Shown: positions 18,587-26,031 of the stretch, piece by piece
Position numbering within the stretch: the stretch's first letter is position 1
Layout of the letters: each line of letters begins with the position of its first letter
NCBI RefSeq assembly: GCF_000621445.1
Contig: NZ_KK211280.1
Span: 49,644 to 113,643, forward strand
Direction of reading: 5' to 3'
DNA: 64,000 nucleotides
DNA from: Alkalihalobacillus bogoriensis ATCC BAA-922
Lineage (GTDB): Bacteria; Bacillota; Bacilli; Bacillales; Bacillaceae_F
Made by a program: the position numbers and the translations under genes
Notes under the pieces: model-generated
Database searches by the model: none
Told to the model about the DNA's origin: nothing
The model's input: the letters and a program-made list of their open reading frames with translations, nothing else

Positions 18587-19725
18587 TTTATATCCCCCTC
18601 TTCTTTGTTATAAAATTCATCTGCTCTTTTTCTACCAAACCCTGGAATATGAATCCCATTGTTCGTTTGAATTGGCCCATTTGGTGTAAATTTTGGATCT
18701 CCCATATTTAACTGACTCATCACGCGTAATTTCCGTCTACATGCTGGGCAATAATCTGCCGCATATGTTCCATCTTGAAAAGATAAGTCAAACGCTTGAA
18801 CACCTAAAATTTCTTTTACATCAGTAATTTGGTCATCGCTACTGTACGTCGTCCCACATTTTTGACAAGGTCGTGTATCCAATTGGACTTCCTCTTGATA
18901 ATTCATAGGCACCGCCACAGCTAACGGACGGATTGGTAAATGAAATAGCTTACCAAAAGGGAAATATACTAAGAATATGACAACGGTTATTTGATGAAGT
19001 AATGACATATAATTGTGCATCCAACCACCAAGAAACTTATATTGAACCGTTAATATTAACCCTGTTACCGTTACAGCAAGTAACATATATAGTGGGAATA
19101 AATCAAACTCAATTCGTTGAGTTACGTCTAAATTATGATTATTAGATCTTCGAATTAACGCCATCGTGACACCGAGTAATACCATTAAAGCCGTAATGTT
19201 TAAAATGTTATACATAAACTCGGCTAATAGGCCGTCTGCCGCCATTTTTAATGTTGGAATTCCCATCACAACAACTTGGTATGTCGTTGGGTCTACTAAT
19301 GAAAAGTGAATCCAGCCGAAAGTTAATCCAAAAGTAAAGGCAAACGATCCAATACAGCCCCAAGCAATCATCCAATGCATAATTCCTCGGTAGATTCCTC
19401 TTTTAAATATAAATTTTTGTAAAAAGATATTGTCGAACGCTGTTTTCGCTATCGCCTTCCAGTTCCGCTTTTGACGTTCTTTCTTTTTTAAGTTTTGAAT
19501 ACTTCGTTTTACTACTTGATGTGTGGCTGGTCGAATTAACCATGAACATGTGCGAATGGTGATTCCAATCGCAAAAACAATAGAAGAAATAAAGTAACCG
19601 AATAACATCATATCGATATGTGAAAACTGTTTTGTACCAACCCACATTGAAAAAATTAATAATAATACTACTAAAAAAGCATACATGCTTGTTTTTGAAT
19701 AAAATGACCGCTCAAATTGACTCAT
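18583..19725 (-). CDS. NarI-like membrane cytochrome with C-terminal rubredoxin-like domain
   Basis: A 380-residue protein with about six membrane helices over residues 12-260. Histidines that could bind haem are His117 (MHWMIAWG), His237, His244 (LLHQITVV) and His262 (VYFPFGKLFH, a NarI/DsrM-like segment). After the last helix, residues 287-290 (CQKCG) and 326-329 (CPACRR) form the paired CxxC knuckles of a rubredoxin or zinc ribbon, predicted in the cytoplasm. It opens the five-gene operon, overlaps the molybdoenzyme gene by four bases, and should be the quinone-linked electron entry point. AGGAGTG precedes the ATG. Confidence 0.85.
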   Translation of the reverse strand: MSQFERSFYSKTSMYAFLVVLLLIFSMWVGTKQFSHIDMMLFGYFISSIVFAIGITIRTCSWLIRPATHQVVKRSIQNLKKKERQKRNWKAIAKTAFDNIFLQKFIFKRGIYRGIMHWMIAWGCIGSFAFTFGLTFGWIHFSLVDPTTYQVVVMGIPTLKMAADGLLAEFMYNILNITALMVLLGVTMALIRRSNNHNLDVTQRIEFDLFPLYMLLAVTVTGLILTVQYKFLGGWMHNYMSLLHQITVVIFLVYFPFGKLFHLPIRPLAVAVPMNYQEEVQLDTRPCQKCGTTYSSDDQITDVKEILGVQAFDLSFQDGTYAADYCPACRRKLRVMSQLNMGDPKFTPNGPIQTNNGIHIPGFGRKRADEFYNKEEGDIK

Positions 19726-19765
19726 CTTGTTTCACTCCTACCCTTTCGTATATTGGCTTATGTTC

Positions 19766-19808
19766 ATTGTAGGTGGAGCGTTTTTCATAAACAGTGATTT
19801 TTGTCACA
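19766..19808 (-). promoter_or_regulatory. FNR-dependent class II promoter of the molybdoenzyme operon
   Basis: The box AGTGA-TTTTTG-TCACA (19793-19808), centred at 19800.5, lies 41.5 bp upstream of the start predicted from TACAAT at 19771-19766 on the minus strand. Further upstream TTGTCAC occurs twice as a direct repeat (19829-19848, minus strand), which may be a second regulator site. Confidence 0.75.
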
Positions 19809-19959
19809 GATGTGAAAAACGGGTTTGGAACAGTGACAAATTCGTGACAACTCAGGAAAAACAAATAAAAAATAGCCGTAAAACCAATTGTTTTACGACA
19901 ACTTGAATTATTTACTTTCAAAACCGAAATTGTCCATTCTTAAGTAGTTATTTCCTCTT

Positions 19960-20469
19960 TTATAAAGAATGTTTATAAAAGGAATATAACCATTCCAAAA
20001 ACAATTCCTCTTCACAAATTGAAAAGACTGGTCCCTTATATATCATCTCCTTTTGTACTGTATCCCAATATACAACGGCACAACAGTTTTCTACATTATC
20101 GAGCAGACTCATATCTTCTTCCTTTTGAATAAACACAATTTTGTCATATTTCTCCTTCTTAAATCCTTCCACAAAAAGAACGTCATACGGAATCTGTTGA
20201 TAAATCGACAAAATGTCAGCTAACGTCCAATTTATTTGCTTTGTCGACTGAAATTGAAAATTCGGACCCGCACAAACACTCGTCGCCATTGCCCCTGCTT
20301 GGCGATGTCGCCAAGAATCTTTTCCTTCATCAAGTGATTGAAGTTCCTCACTATGACCGTGGTGTTTTATCGTTGCTACTGATAACCCTTTTGCAGCAAA
20401 GTAAGAAATTGTTTTTTCAAGCATTGTCGTCTTACCACTATTGCTGTATCCAACAAATTGTATAATCAT
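19960..20469 (-). CDS. mobB: molybdopterin-guanine dinucleotide biosynthesis adapter MobB
   Basis: GTP-binding protein that assists MobA in converting Mo-MPT to Mo-MGD, the cofactor form needed by the molybdoenzyme encoded downstream. Walker A is FVGYSNSGKTTMLE near the N-terminus, followed by the MobB signature ATIKHHGH and DVLFVEGFKKEKYDKIVFI. The start at 20469 has GAGG six bases upstream; an ATG at 20481 is in frame but overlaps that site. It is divergent from modA. A 3' hairpin (CCTTTTATAAA/TTTATAAAAGAGG) overlaps the stop codon but lacks a T-tract. Confidence 0.93.
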   Translation of the reverse strand: MIIQFVGYSNSGKTTMLEKTISYFAAKGLSVATIKHHGHSEELQSLDEGKDSWRHRQAGAMATSVCAGPNFQFQSTKQINWTLADILSIYQQIPYDVLFVEGFKKEKYDKIVFIQKEEDMSLLDNVENCCAVVYWDTVQKEMIYKGPVFSICEEELFLEWLYSFYKHSL

Positions 20470-20607
20470 TTTGTTCCTCATTTCCGACTATCCCTATATT
20501 AAAGTCAATGACCCTCAACATTTCTCTCGTTTTCAATTCATGGTATAGTAAAAATCATATCATATTTCTTTTTTAATCTGAAAGTCGTGCATAAAGGAGA
20601 TACAATA

Positions 20608-21360
20608 ATGAAAAAGTTTTCCTTAATCGTATTTTTTCTCTTTGCCCTATCTGGATGTGGACAAGCAGAAAATGAAGCATCATCTGATTTATACATTGCG
20701 GCAGCCTCTGATTTAGTTGTGGCTTTTTCTGAACTTGAACCAATATTTGAAGAAAAATATGATGTTTCTCTTACGATTTCATATGGGTCCACTGGTCAGC
20801 TGACAGAGCAAATAAACAACGGGGCACCCTTTGATGTGTTTGCTGCGGCAAATGCGGATTTTATCGATGAACTAGAAAAAAATAATCGAATCCTCGCAGA
20901 CACTAGAGCAGTGTATGCGTTAGGTAAAATAAATCTCGCCTCAATAGATTCTCGGTTCTCCCTTCATTCATTAGAAGATTTGCGTTCAGACGATATAAAA
21001 AAAATTGCGATTGCTAACCCTGATCATGCGCCATATGGAAAAGCGGCCAAACAAGCGTTGCAAACAAGCTTACTTTGGGAAGAAGTAGAATCTAAATTGA
21101 TTTATGGAAGAAACATTGCAGACACTTTAACTCAACTTGAAACTGGGAACGCAGAAGTAGCGATTATTGCCTCTTCATTAACAAATGAGAACATAAATTA
21201 TATTCCTGTTGATGTTGATTTATACGAGCCTTTACATCAAACGATTGCTGTTATCGATTCTACAAAAAACGAAGAGCTGTCTCGCTTATTTTTAGAATTT
21301 ATTCTAACAGATGCTAGACCTGTACTAGAATCATATGGATTTGATTTCCCGAAGGAGTAA
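20608..21360 (+). CDS. modA: molybdate-binding lipoprotein ModA
   Basis: Extracellular substrate-binding component of the molybdate ABC transporter, 250 residues. The lipoprotein signal ends in LSGCG. Family blocks are LYIAAASDLVVAFSELEPIFEEKY, SYGSTGQLTEQINNGAPFDVFAAAN and NPDHAPYGKAAKQAL. The start at 20608 follows AAAGGAGA; an upstream ATG at 20587 would disrupt the signal peptide. It leads the modABC operon and is divergent from mobB. Confidence 0.95.
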   Translation: MKKFSLIVFFLFALSGCGQAENEASSDLYIAAASDLVVAFSELEPIFEEKYDVSLTISYGSTGQLTEQINNGAPFDVFAAANADFIDELEKNNRILADTRAVYALGKINLASIDSRFSLHSLEDLRSDDIKKIAIANPDHAPYGKAAKQALQTSLLWEEVESKLIYGRNIADTLTQLETGNAEVAIIASSLTNENINYIPVDVDLYEPLHQTIAVIDSTKNEELSRLFLEFILTDARPVLESYGFDFPKE

Positions 21361-21362
21361 CT

Positions 21363-22043
21363 ATGTTTACCGACATTAATCTATTCCCTTTATTTTTATC
21401 TTTAAAAGTTGCCACAACAGCAACCGTTTGTACGATAATCATTGGAATACCTTTAGCCTATTATTTAAGCCGGACGAAAAGCCGTTTTGGTGACTTTTTA
21501 GATACTTTTTTGACGTTACCTATTGTCTTACCTCCCACTGTCTTAGGCTATTATTTACTTGTTCTCCTTGGAAGACAAAGTACAATTGGACGTTTTTTAG
21601 AAGAACAATTTGGAATTATGATTGTTTTCACACCAACTGGTGCTGTTATTGCGGCAACTGTTGTCGCCCTACCTTTTATGATTAAATCAGCTAAAGCTGC
21701 GTTTACAGATTTAAATAAAGATGTCATTTATGCTGCCCAAACATTGGGTCGCTCTGATTTTATGGTGTTTTGGACGATTATCATTCCCCTTGCTTGGCCA
21801 GGTATACTTGCTGGAGTTACACTTGCCTTTGCACGTGCATTAGGAGATTTCGGGGCTACACTTATGGTTGCTGGAAGCATTCCGAATGAAACGATGACAA
21901 TGCCCATCGCAATATACGATGCGTTATTAGCCGGAAACCGTTCCTTAGCAAATACGCTCGTATTCATTATGACTTGTGTGTCCCTCATCATTCTATATGC
22001 GATAAATCGTCTGGAAAAACAGATGGTGAAAGGAAGAGCTTAA
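21363..22043 (+). CDS. modB: molybdate ABC transporter permease ModB
   Basis: A 226-residue permease with about five helices and the EAA-type cytoplasmic loop (YAAQTLGRSDFMVFWTIIIPLAWPGILAG) that contacts the ATPase. GAAGGAG overlaps the modA stop region, so translation is coupled. The last base of its stop codon is the first of the modC ATG. Confidence 0.95.
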   Translation: MFTDINLFPLFLSLKVATTATVCTIIIGIPLAYYLSRTKSRFGDFLDTFLTLPIVLPPTVLGYYLLVLLGRQSTIGRFLEEQFGIMIVFTPTGAVIAATVVALPFMIKSAKAAFTDLNKDVIYAAQTLGRSDFMVFWTIIIPLAWPGILAGVTLAFARALGDFGATLMVAGSIPNETMTMPIAIYDALLAGNRSLANTLVFIMTCVSLIILYAINRLEKQMVKGRA

Positions 22044-23080
22044 TGTTATTTGTAAATATTCAAAAAAAGGTTCGTTCATTTCAGCTTGATGTTCGTTTTA
22101 ATATTTCCAATGGAATTACAGGGTTACTTGGACCTTCTGGTAGTGGTAAAAGTTTAACATTACAGTGCATAGCTGGAATCCAAAAACCTGATTCTGGAGA
22201 AATATCACTGAACAATAAATCATTTTTTCATAGAACAAACAAAATTTCTCTAAAAACTCAACAACGAAATGTCGGTTTTGTTTTTCAACAATATGCGTTA
22301 TTTCCTCATCTAACAGTTAAACAAAATATTGAGTACGGGTTGTTTTCGGTACCAAAAGAAGATCGACATCATAAAGCTAGTATTTGGATTCATTCGATGG
22401 GTTTAAACGGACTTGAACATCACTATCCTTCTCAATTATCTGGGGGGCAACAACAACGAACCGCCCTTGCCCGAACACTTGCGACAAAACCTGATATTCT
22501 TTTGTTAGACGAACCTTTTTCCGCCTTAGATACAACATTACGCTCAAAATTAGCCAATGAATTAATTCAACTTGTCGAACAACATTTTCACGGACCTGCC
22601 CTTCTCGTTACACATGATATTGAAGAAGCGTATCATGTATGTCATTCACTCGTTTTACTTCATGATGGAAAAGTGAAACAGACCGGAAAAACGCAAGATG
22701 TTTTCTTAAATCCACAATCCTATGAAGCAGCACAACTGCTCGGTTGTCAAAATCTCTTTCCGATTTCCTCTTACGAAAAATCATCGGGAATTGTTTTTAT
22801 TAATGACGACATATCCTTACATGTGGATGAAAGAACAAACAACACACCAGCCTATATTGGTATACACCCTCATGATATTCAAATAGTATCTGAAATCGGT
22901 GAACGTGAAAATACATTACAAGCTAAAGTCTGTTCGGTAATGGAAAAAATACATACAACAACTTTATTTGTTTCCTTCTCCCAACACCAGCTTGAAATCG
23001 ATGTTCCAAAAGGACATTCATCGACTTTTCACGCTAACTTAACTATTCATCTACCAAAAGACAAACTATTTCTCTGTTAA
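22043..23080 (+). CDS. modC: molybdate ABC transporter ATP-binding protein ModC
   Basis: A 345-residue ATPase with Walker A GPSGSGKS, Q-loop FQQYALFPHLTV, signature LSGGQQQRTALART, Walker B LLLDEPFSALD and switch His in LLVTHDIEEAYHV. The C-terminal ~120 residues look like a Mop/TOBE-type molybdate-binding regulatory domain. The ATG at 22043 overlaps the modB stop (TAATG). The longer frame opened further upstream inside modB is not used. Confidence 0.94.
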   Translation: MLFVNIQKKVRSFQLDVRFNISNGITGLLGPSGSGKSLTLQCIAGIQKPDSGEISLNNKSFFHRTNKISLKTQQRNVGFVFQQYALFPHLTVKQNIEYGLFSVPKEDRHHKASIWIHSMGLNGLEHHYPSQLSGGQQQRTALARTLATKPDILLLDEPFSALDTTLRSKLANELIQLVEQHFHGPALLVTHDIEEAYHVCHSLVLLHDGKVKQTGKTQDVFLNPQSYEAAQLLGCQNLFPISSYEKSSGIVFINDDISLHVDERTNNTPAYIGIHPHDIQIVSEIGERENTLQAKVCSVMEKIHTTTLFVSFSQHQLEIDVPKGHSSTFHANLTIHLPKDKLFLC

Positions 23081-23111
23081 TCATCCCCGCTTTCTACTAC
23101 ATGGAAGTGGG

Positions 23112-23154
23112 AGTGAAAAAAATCACTTCCAACAACTGTTCTCTGTTGTACAAT
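23112..23154 (+). promoter_or_regulatory. FNR-dependent class II promoter of the SalA/Mrp-like gene
   Basis: The box AGTGA-AAAAAA-TCACT (23112-23127) is centred at 23119.5, and TACAAT at 23149-23154 predicts a start near 23161, placing the box at -41.5. The box is embedded in a longer inverted repeat (GGAAGTG...CACTTCC). Confidence 0.7.
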
Positions 23155-23196
23155 CAAGTTGCATTTACAAATACAGAACAAGTAGGAGTGAAAATG

Positions 23197-23967
23197 ATGA
23201 ATGCAACCCATATTATCGCGATTACAAGTGGTAAAGGCGGTGTTGGAAAATCAACAGTTAGTGTCAATCTAGCTCTTGCCCTTAGTCGACTAGATAAACG
23301 TGTAGGCATTATCGACTTAGATATTTATGGCTTTAGTATTCCAAATATGCTTTCGATTACAGAACGACCAAAAGTATGGAACGAAAAAATAATTCCTGTT
23401 CAATCAAATGGTGTAAGTGTGATGTCAACCGGTTTTATGGTTAGAGATAATCAACCTATCGTTTGGCGTGGTCCTATGTTAGGAAAAATGATTGAACATT
23501 TTGCGAATGATGTATTATGGGGCTCTATCGACTATATGATATTGGATATGCCTCCTGGAACTGGTGATGTTGCTCTTGATATGCATAGTATGTTTCCAAA
23601 AAGCCATGAAATTATTGTTACGACTCCTCACCATACTGCAGCACACGTTGCAGAACGAGCTGGTACGATGGCCCAAAAATCAAATCATTCTATTTTAGGT
23701 GTTATTGAAAATATGGCTTATTTTTCTCCACCTTCCTCAGAAGAGAAGTATTATTTATTTGGTAAAGGCGGCGGCCAAACTTTGGCTGATTCTTTACAAG
23801 TCCCTTTACTTGATTCGTTGCCGATTGCCATCCCTAATCAAGAAGGAAAAATGGAAACCATTGTTGAAGAGTCGGATCCTTTATATCAACACTTTCACCA
23901 TATTGCTTTTCAAATTGAAAAACAAGTTGAAGGGATAAACATCGAATCAGAGACAAATTTACTGTGA
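23197..23967 (+). CDS. SalA/Mrp (ApbC/NBP35-type) P-loop ATPase without N-terminal domain
   Basis: A 256-residue deviant Walker ATPase: ITSGKGGVGKSTVSVNLALAL, IIDLDIYGFSIPNML, WRGPMLGKM, LDMPPGTGDVALD. It resembles B. subtilis SalA/Mrp but lacks the N-terminal DUF59 (MIP18) domain. The position of the CPxC iron-sulfur motif reads MAYFSPPSSEEK, so it may not bind a bridging cluster. Two adjacent ATGs (23194, 23197) follow AGGAGTG; the FNR promoter upstream rules out a start at 23101. It may assist assembly of the iron-sulfur molybdoenzyme, which is inference from context. Confidence 0.85.
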   Translation: MNATHIIAITSGKGGVGKSTVSVNLALALSRLDKRVGIIDLDIYGFSIPNMLSITERPKVWNEKIIPVQSNGVSVMSTGFMVRDNQPIVWRGPMLGKMIEHFANDVLWGSIDYMILDMPPGTGDVALDMHSMFPKSHEIIVTTPHHTAAHVAERAGTMAQKSNHSILGVIENMAYFSPPSSEEKYYLFGKGGGQTLADSLQVPLLDSLPIAIPNQEGKMETIVEESDPLYQHFHHIAFQIEKQVEGINIESETNLL

Positions 23968-24005
23968 TATCGATCACAGTTGGAACCACTACACCATGGT
24001 ATGCT
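23963..24005 (+). promoter_or_regulatory. FNR-dependent class II promoter of the second crp/fnr gene
   Basis: TGTGA-TATCGA-TCACA (23963-23978) is an exact consensus box, with arms extended to ACTGTGAT/ATCACAGT. It overlaps the stop codon of the upstream ATPase gene. TATGCT at 24000-24005 places it at -41.5. It suggests control by Fnr or autoregulation. Confidence 0.75.
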
Positions 24006-24035
24006 TGATTTAAAATAAGCAAATAAGGTGATGTT

Positions 24036-24719
24036 ATGTCTGAGTTCTTTTTTGAAAAAATCCCTTTCTTTCAACAGTTAACAACAGAACAAAAAGAGCT
24101 CCTATCTCCTATTATTTTCACGCAATCTGTTCAAAAAGGAGAGGTGCTCTTTTTAGAATCTGAAGAAGCGAAAGCTGTCTTTTTTGTCAATGAAGGCAAA
24201 ATTCGATTAAGTAAATGTACACACGAAGGAAAAGAAATTGTGTTACATGTTCGAAAGCCAGGAGACCTTTTTGCTGCAACTTCTTTATTTTGTAAACCAA
24301 ACGAAACGTACCCTGCCACTGCTGTTGCGCTCGAGCCAAGTGTTGTATCGTTTATTCGAAAATCAGACTTTGAACAAGTCATCATGCACTCCCCACAGCT
24401 CGCCTTACCAATCTTTCAAATCATGTCAGAACGGTTACGCTTATCTCAAAAAACATTACGAGACGTTGCTTTATTTGGACAATATGAAGCCCTCGCTCAA
24501 ACACTGCTACGCCTTGTGCAAGATTACGGCAAACAAATCGACCACGGCATTTTCATTCAATTAAAACTGACCCATGAAGAATTAGGTGGTTTTTTTGGCG
24601 CAACCCGTGAAAGTGTTAACAGGATGATTAATCAGTTAAAGCGAGATGGAATTTTAAGCATGGATCATGGTTTTATTACCATCCACGATCTCCCTTATTT
24701 GCAACAATTGTTCGAATGA
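24036..24719 (+). CDS. Crp/Fnr family regulator lacking iron-sulfur cysteines
   Basis: A 227-residue regulator with a cyclic-nucleotide-type beta barrel (residues ~10-115) and a winged-helix domain with LTHEELGGFFGATRESVNRMINQLK. The recognition helix shares RESVNRM with the nearby Fnr, so similar DNA sites are likely. There is no C-terminal or N-terminal cysteine cluster; the isolated Cys residues in KCTHEG and LFCKPN do not form one. It may sense another signal such as NO, nitrite or a metabolite. The gene follows a perfect FNR box, and repeat copy C occupies its 3' untranslated region. Confidence 0.88.
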   Translation: MSEFFFEKIPFFQQLTTEQKELLSPIIFTQSVQKGEVLFLESEEAKAVFFVNEGKIRLSKCTHEGKEIVLHVRKPGDLFAATSLFCKPNETYPATAVALEPSVVSFIRKSDFEQVIMHSPQLALPIFQIMSERLRLSQKTLRDVALFGQYEALAQTLLRLVQDYGKQIDHGIFIQLKLTHEELGGFFGATRESVNRMINQLKRDGILSMDHGFITIHDLPYLQQLFE

Positions 24720-24770
24720 AGGCACCGATCTGATTGTTCTAACACTTATTTTAGTTTATTGGTTTGTTGT

Positions 24771-24948
24771 AGGAAAAACGCGGAGCATCTTTTCTTTCAA
24801 GCGAAGTGCGGAGCCCTGCCCGCTTTTGAAAGTGAACCCCAAGTGCTCTTCCTGGGGTGAAACGCGCAGGTGCGCAGCCTTCGCTCTTCTTGAAATATCT
24901 TTCAAAGCTTCACTGCTACACCAAAATTTTTATACTTCTTATCTTTCA
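24771..24948 (+). repeat. dispersed intergenic repeat, copy C
   Basis: Same element as at 8836 and in the same orientation, located between the stop of the second crp/fnr gene and its terminator. Distinguishing changes are CGGAGCATC, CTTTTGAAAGTG and one T-to-C change in the central hairpin (CTTCCTGGGGT), which weakens a pair. It marks the arg-side edge of the anaerobic island. Confidence 0.85.
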
Positions 24949-25018
24949 AAAAAACTGTTATGTTGATCACATTTGTTACACTTCTATCAATTATGCTCTT
25001 CCTCTAAGCAATACAAGA

Positions 25019-25056
25019 ATCCCCCTAAAAGTAAAGTCCTTTAGGGGGATTTTTGT
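25019..25056. terminator. terminator between second crp/fnr gene and argF
   Basis: ATCCCCCTAAA pairs with TTTAGGGGGAT and is followed by TTTTTG on the plus strand. It is best oriented for the plus-strand transcript but can serve the convergent argF. Confidence 0.8.
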
Positions 25057-25059
25057 TTG

Positions 25060-26016
25060 TTATAGTAAGGCAGTTAATATCGCTTTTTGAGCATGGAGAC
25101 GGTTTTCTGCTTCGTCATAAATATAAGAGTGCTTTGGGTCATCAATAATATCCGCTGTCACTTCTTCTCCTCGATGGGCTGGTAAACAATGTAAAAACAT
25201 AAAATCTCGTTTCGCATGTTTGACTAATGATTTGTTTACTTGATAGGGTTGAAAAATTTGGAGACGATTTTCTTGTTCTGCTTCATAACCCATACTTGCC
25301 CATACATCGGTATAAATCACATCGGCTCCAGTTACGGCATACACAGGGTCATTTGTTTGCTCAATCACTGCTCCTGTTCTTTTCGCAACTTCTTTTGCTT
25401 TTTGTAGGATAGATTGATTGAGCTCATAGCCAGGTGGGGTTGCAACAGCGATGTCAATCCCTAGCTTCGCACAAATGATGACAAGCGAATGAGCAACATT
25501 ATTTCCATCACCAATAAAAGACACTTTTAATCCTTTGTATAACCCTTTTGTTTCATAAACGGTTAACATATCCGCTAAAGCCTGACAAGGATGATAATCG
25601 TCGGTTAGTGCATTAATGACAGGAACCGTTGCATACTTTGCTAATTCCTCTACCGTTTTATGACTATTTGTTCGAATCATAATGGCATCGACATATCGTG
25701 AAAGAACTTGAGCTGTATCACAAATCGGTTCACCACGACCAATTTGTAAGTCTCTCGGACTCAAGAAAAGCGCGTGCCCTCCAAGTTGAGTCATCCCAAC
25801 TTCAAACGAGACTCTAGTACGTGTTGATGCATTTTCAAAAATCATCCCCAATGATTTTCCCGCTAATAACGGTGCCATTTTCCCATGTTTTTGAGCATGT
25901 TTTAGTTCTACCGCTCGCTCTAATAAATATTTAATTTCTTCTGTTGAATAGTCCAATAAAGTTAATAAGTCTTTTCCTTTTAACGTACTAGGGATCGTTC
26001 TCACATTCGACTCCAT
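25060..26016 (-). CDS. argF: ornithine carbamoyltransferase
   Basis: Makes citrulline from ornithine and carbamoyl phosphate. The 318-residue protein shows the carbamoyl phosphate motif [20 protein letters not shown] and the ornithine-binding [10 protein letters not shown]. The ATG at 26016 has GGAAGTGGAG upstream; a GTG at 26025 is less well placed. It is the last gene of the arginine cluster, 15 bp after carB. Confidence 0.96.
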   Translation of the reverse strand: MESNVRTIPSTLKGKDLLTLLDYSTEEIKYLLERAVELKHAQKHGKMAPLLAGKSLGMIFENASTRTRVSFEVGMTQLGGHALFLSPRDLQIGRGEPICDTAQVLSRYVDAIMIRTNSHKTVEELAKYATVPVINALTDDYHPCQALADMLTVYETKGLYKGLKVSFIGDGNNVAHSLVIICAKLGIDIAVATPPGYELNQSILQKAKEVAKRTGAVIEQTNDPVYAVTGADVIYTDVWASMGYEAEQENRLQIFQPYQVNKSLVKHAKRDFMFLHCLPAHRGEEVTADIIDDPKHSYIYDEAENRLHAQKAILTALL

Positions 26017-26031
26017 TTTCTCCACTTCCTT

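Noticed and set aside
19950..19985. Hairpin over the mobB stop codon as a terminator.
   Set aside because: Stem is plausible (CCTTTTATAAA/TTTATAAAAG) but no T-tract follows on the minus strand, so not called.
21974..22042. N-terminal extension of ModC inside modB.
   Set aside because: The real start at 22043 overlaps the modB stop and begins directly with the ABC domain; the extension is out-of-frame modB sequence.
23101..23196. N-terminal extension of the SalA-like ATPase starting at ATG 23101.
   Set aside because: The stretch holds an FNR box and -10 element, is not Mrp-like, and a good ribosome site precedes the ATGs at 23194/23197.
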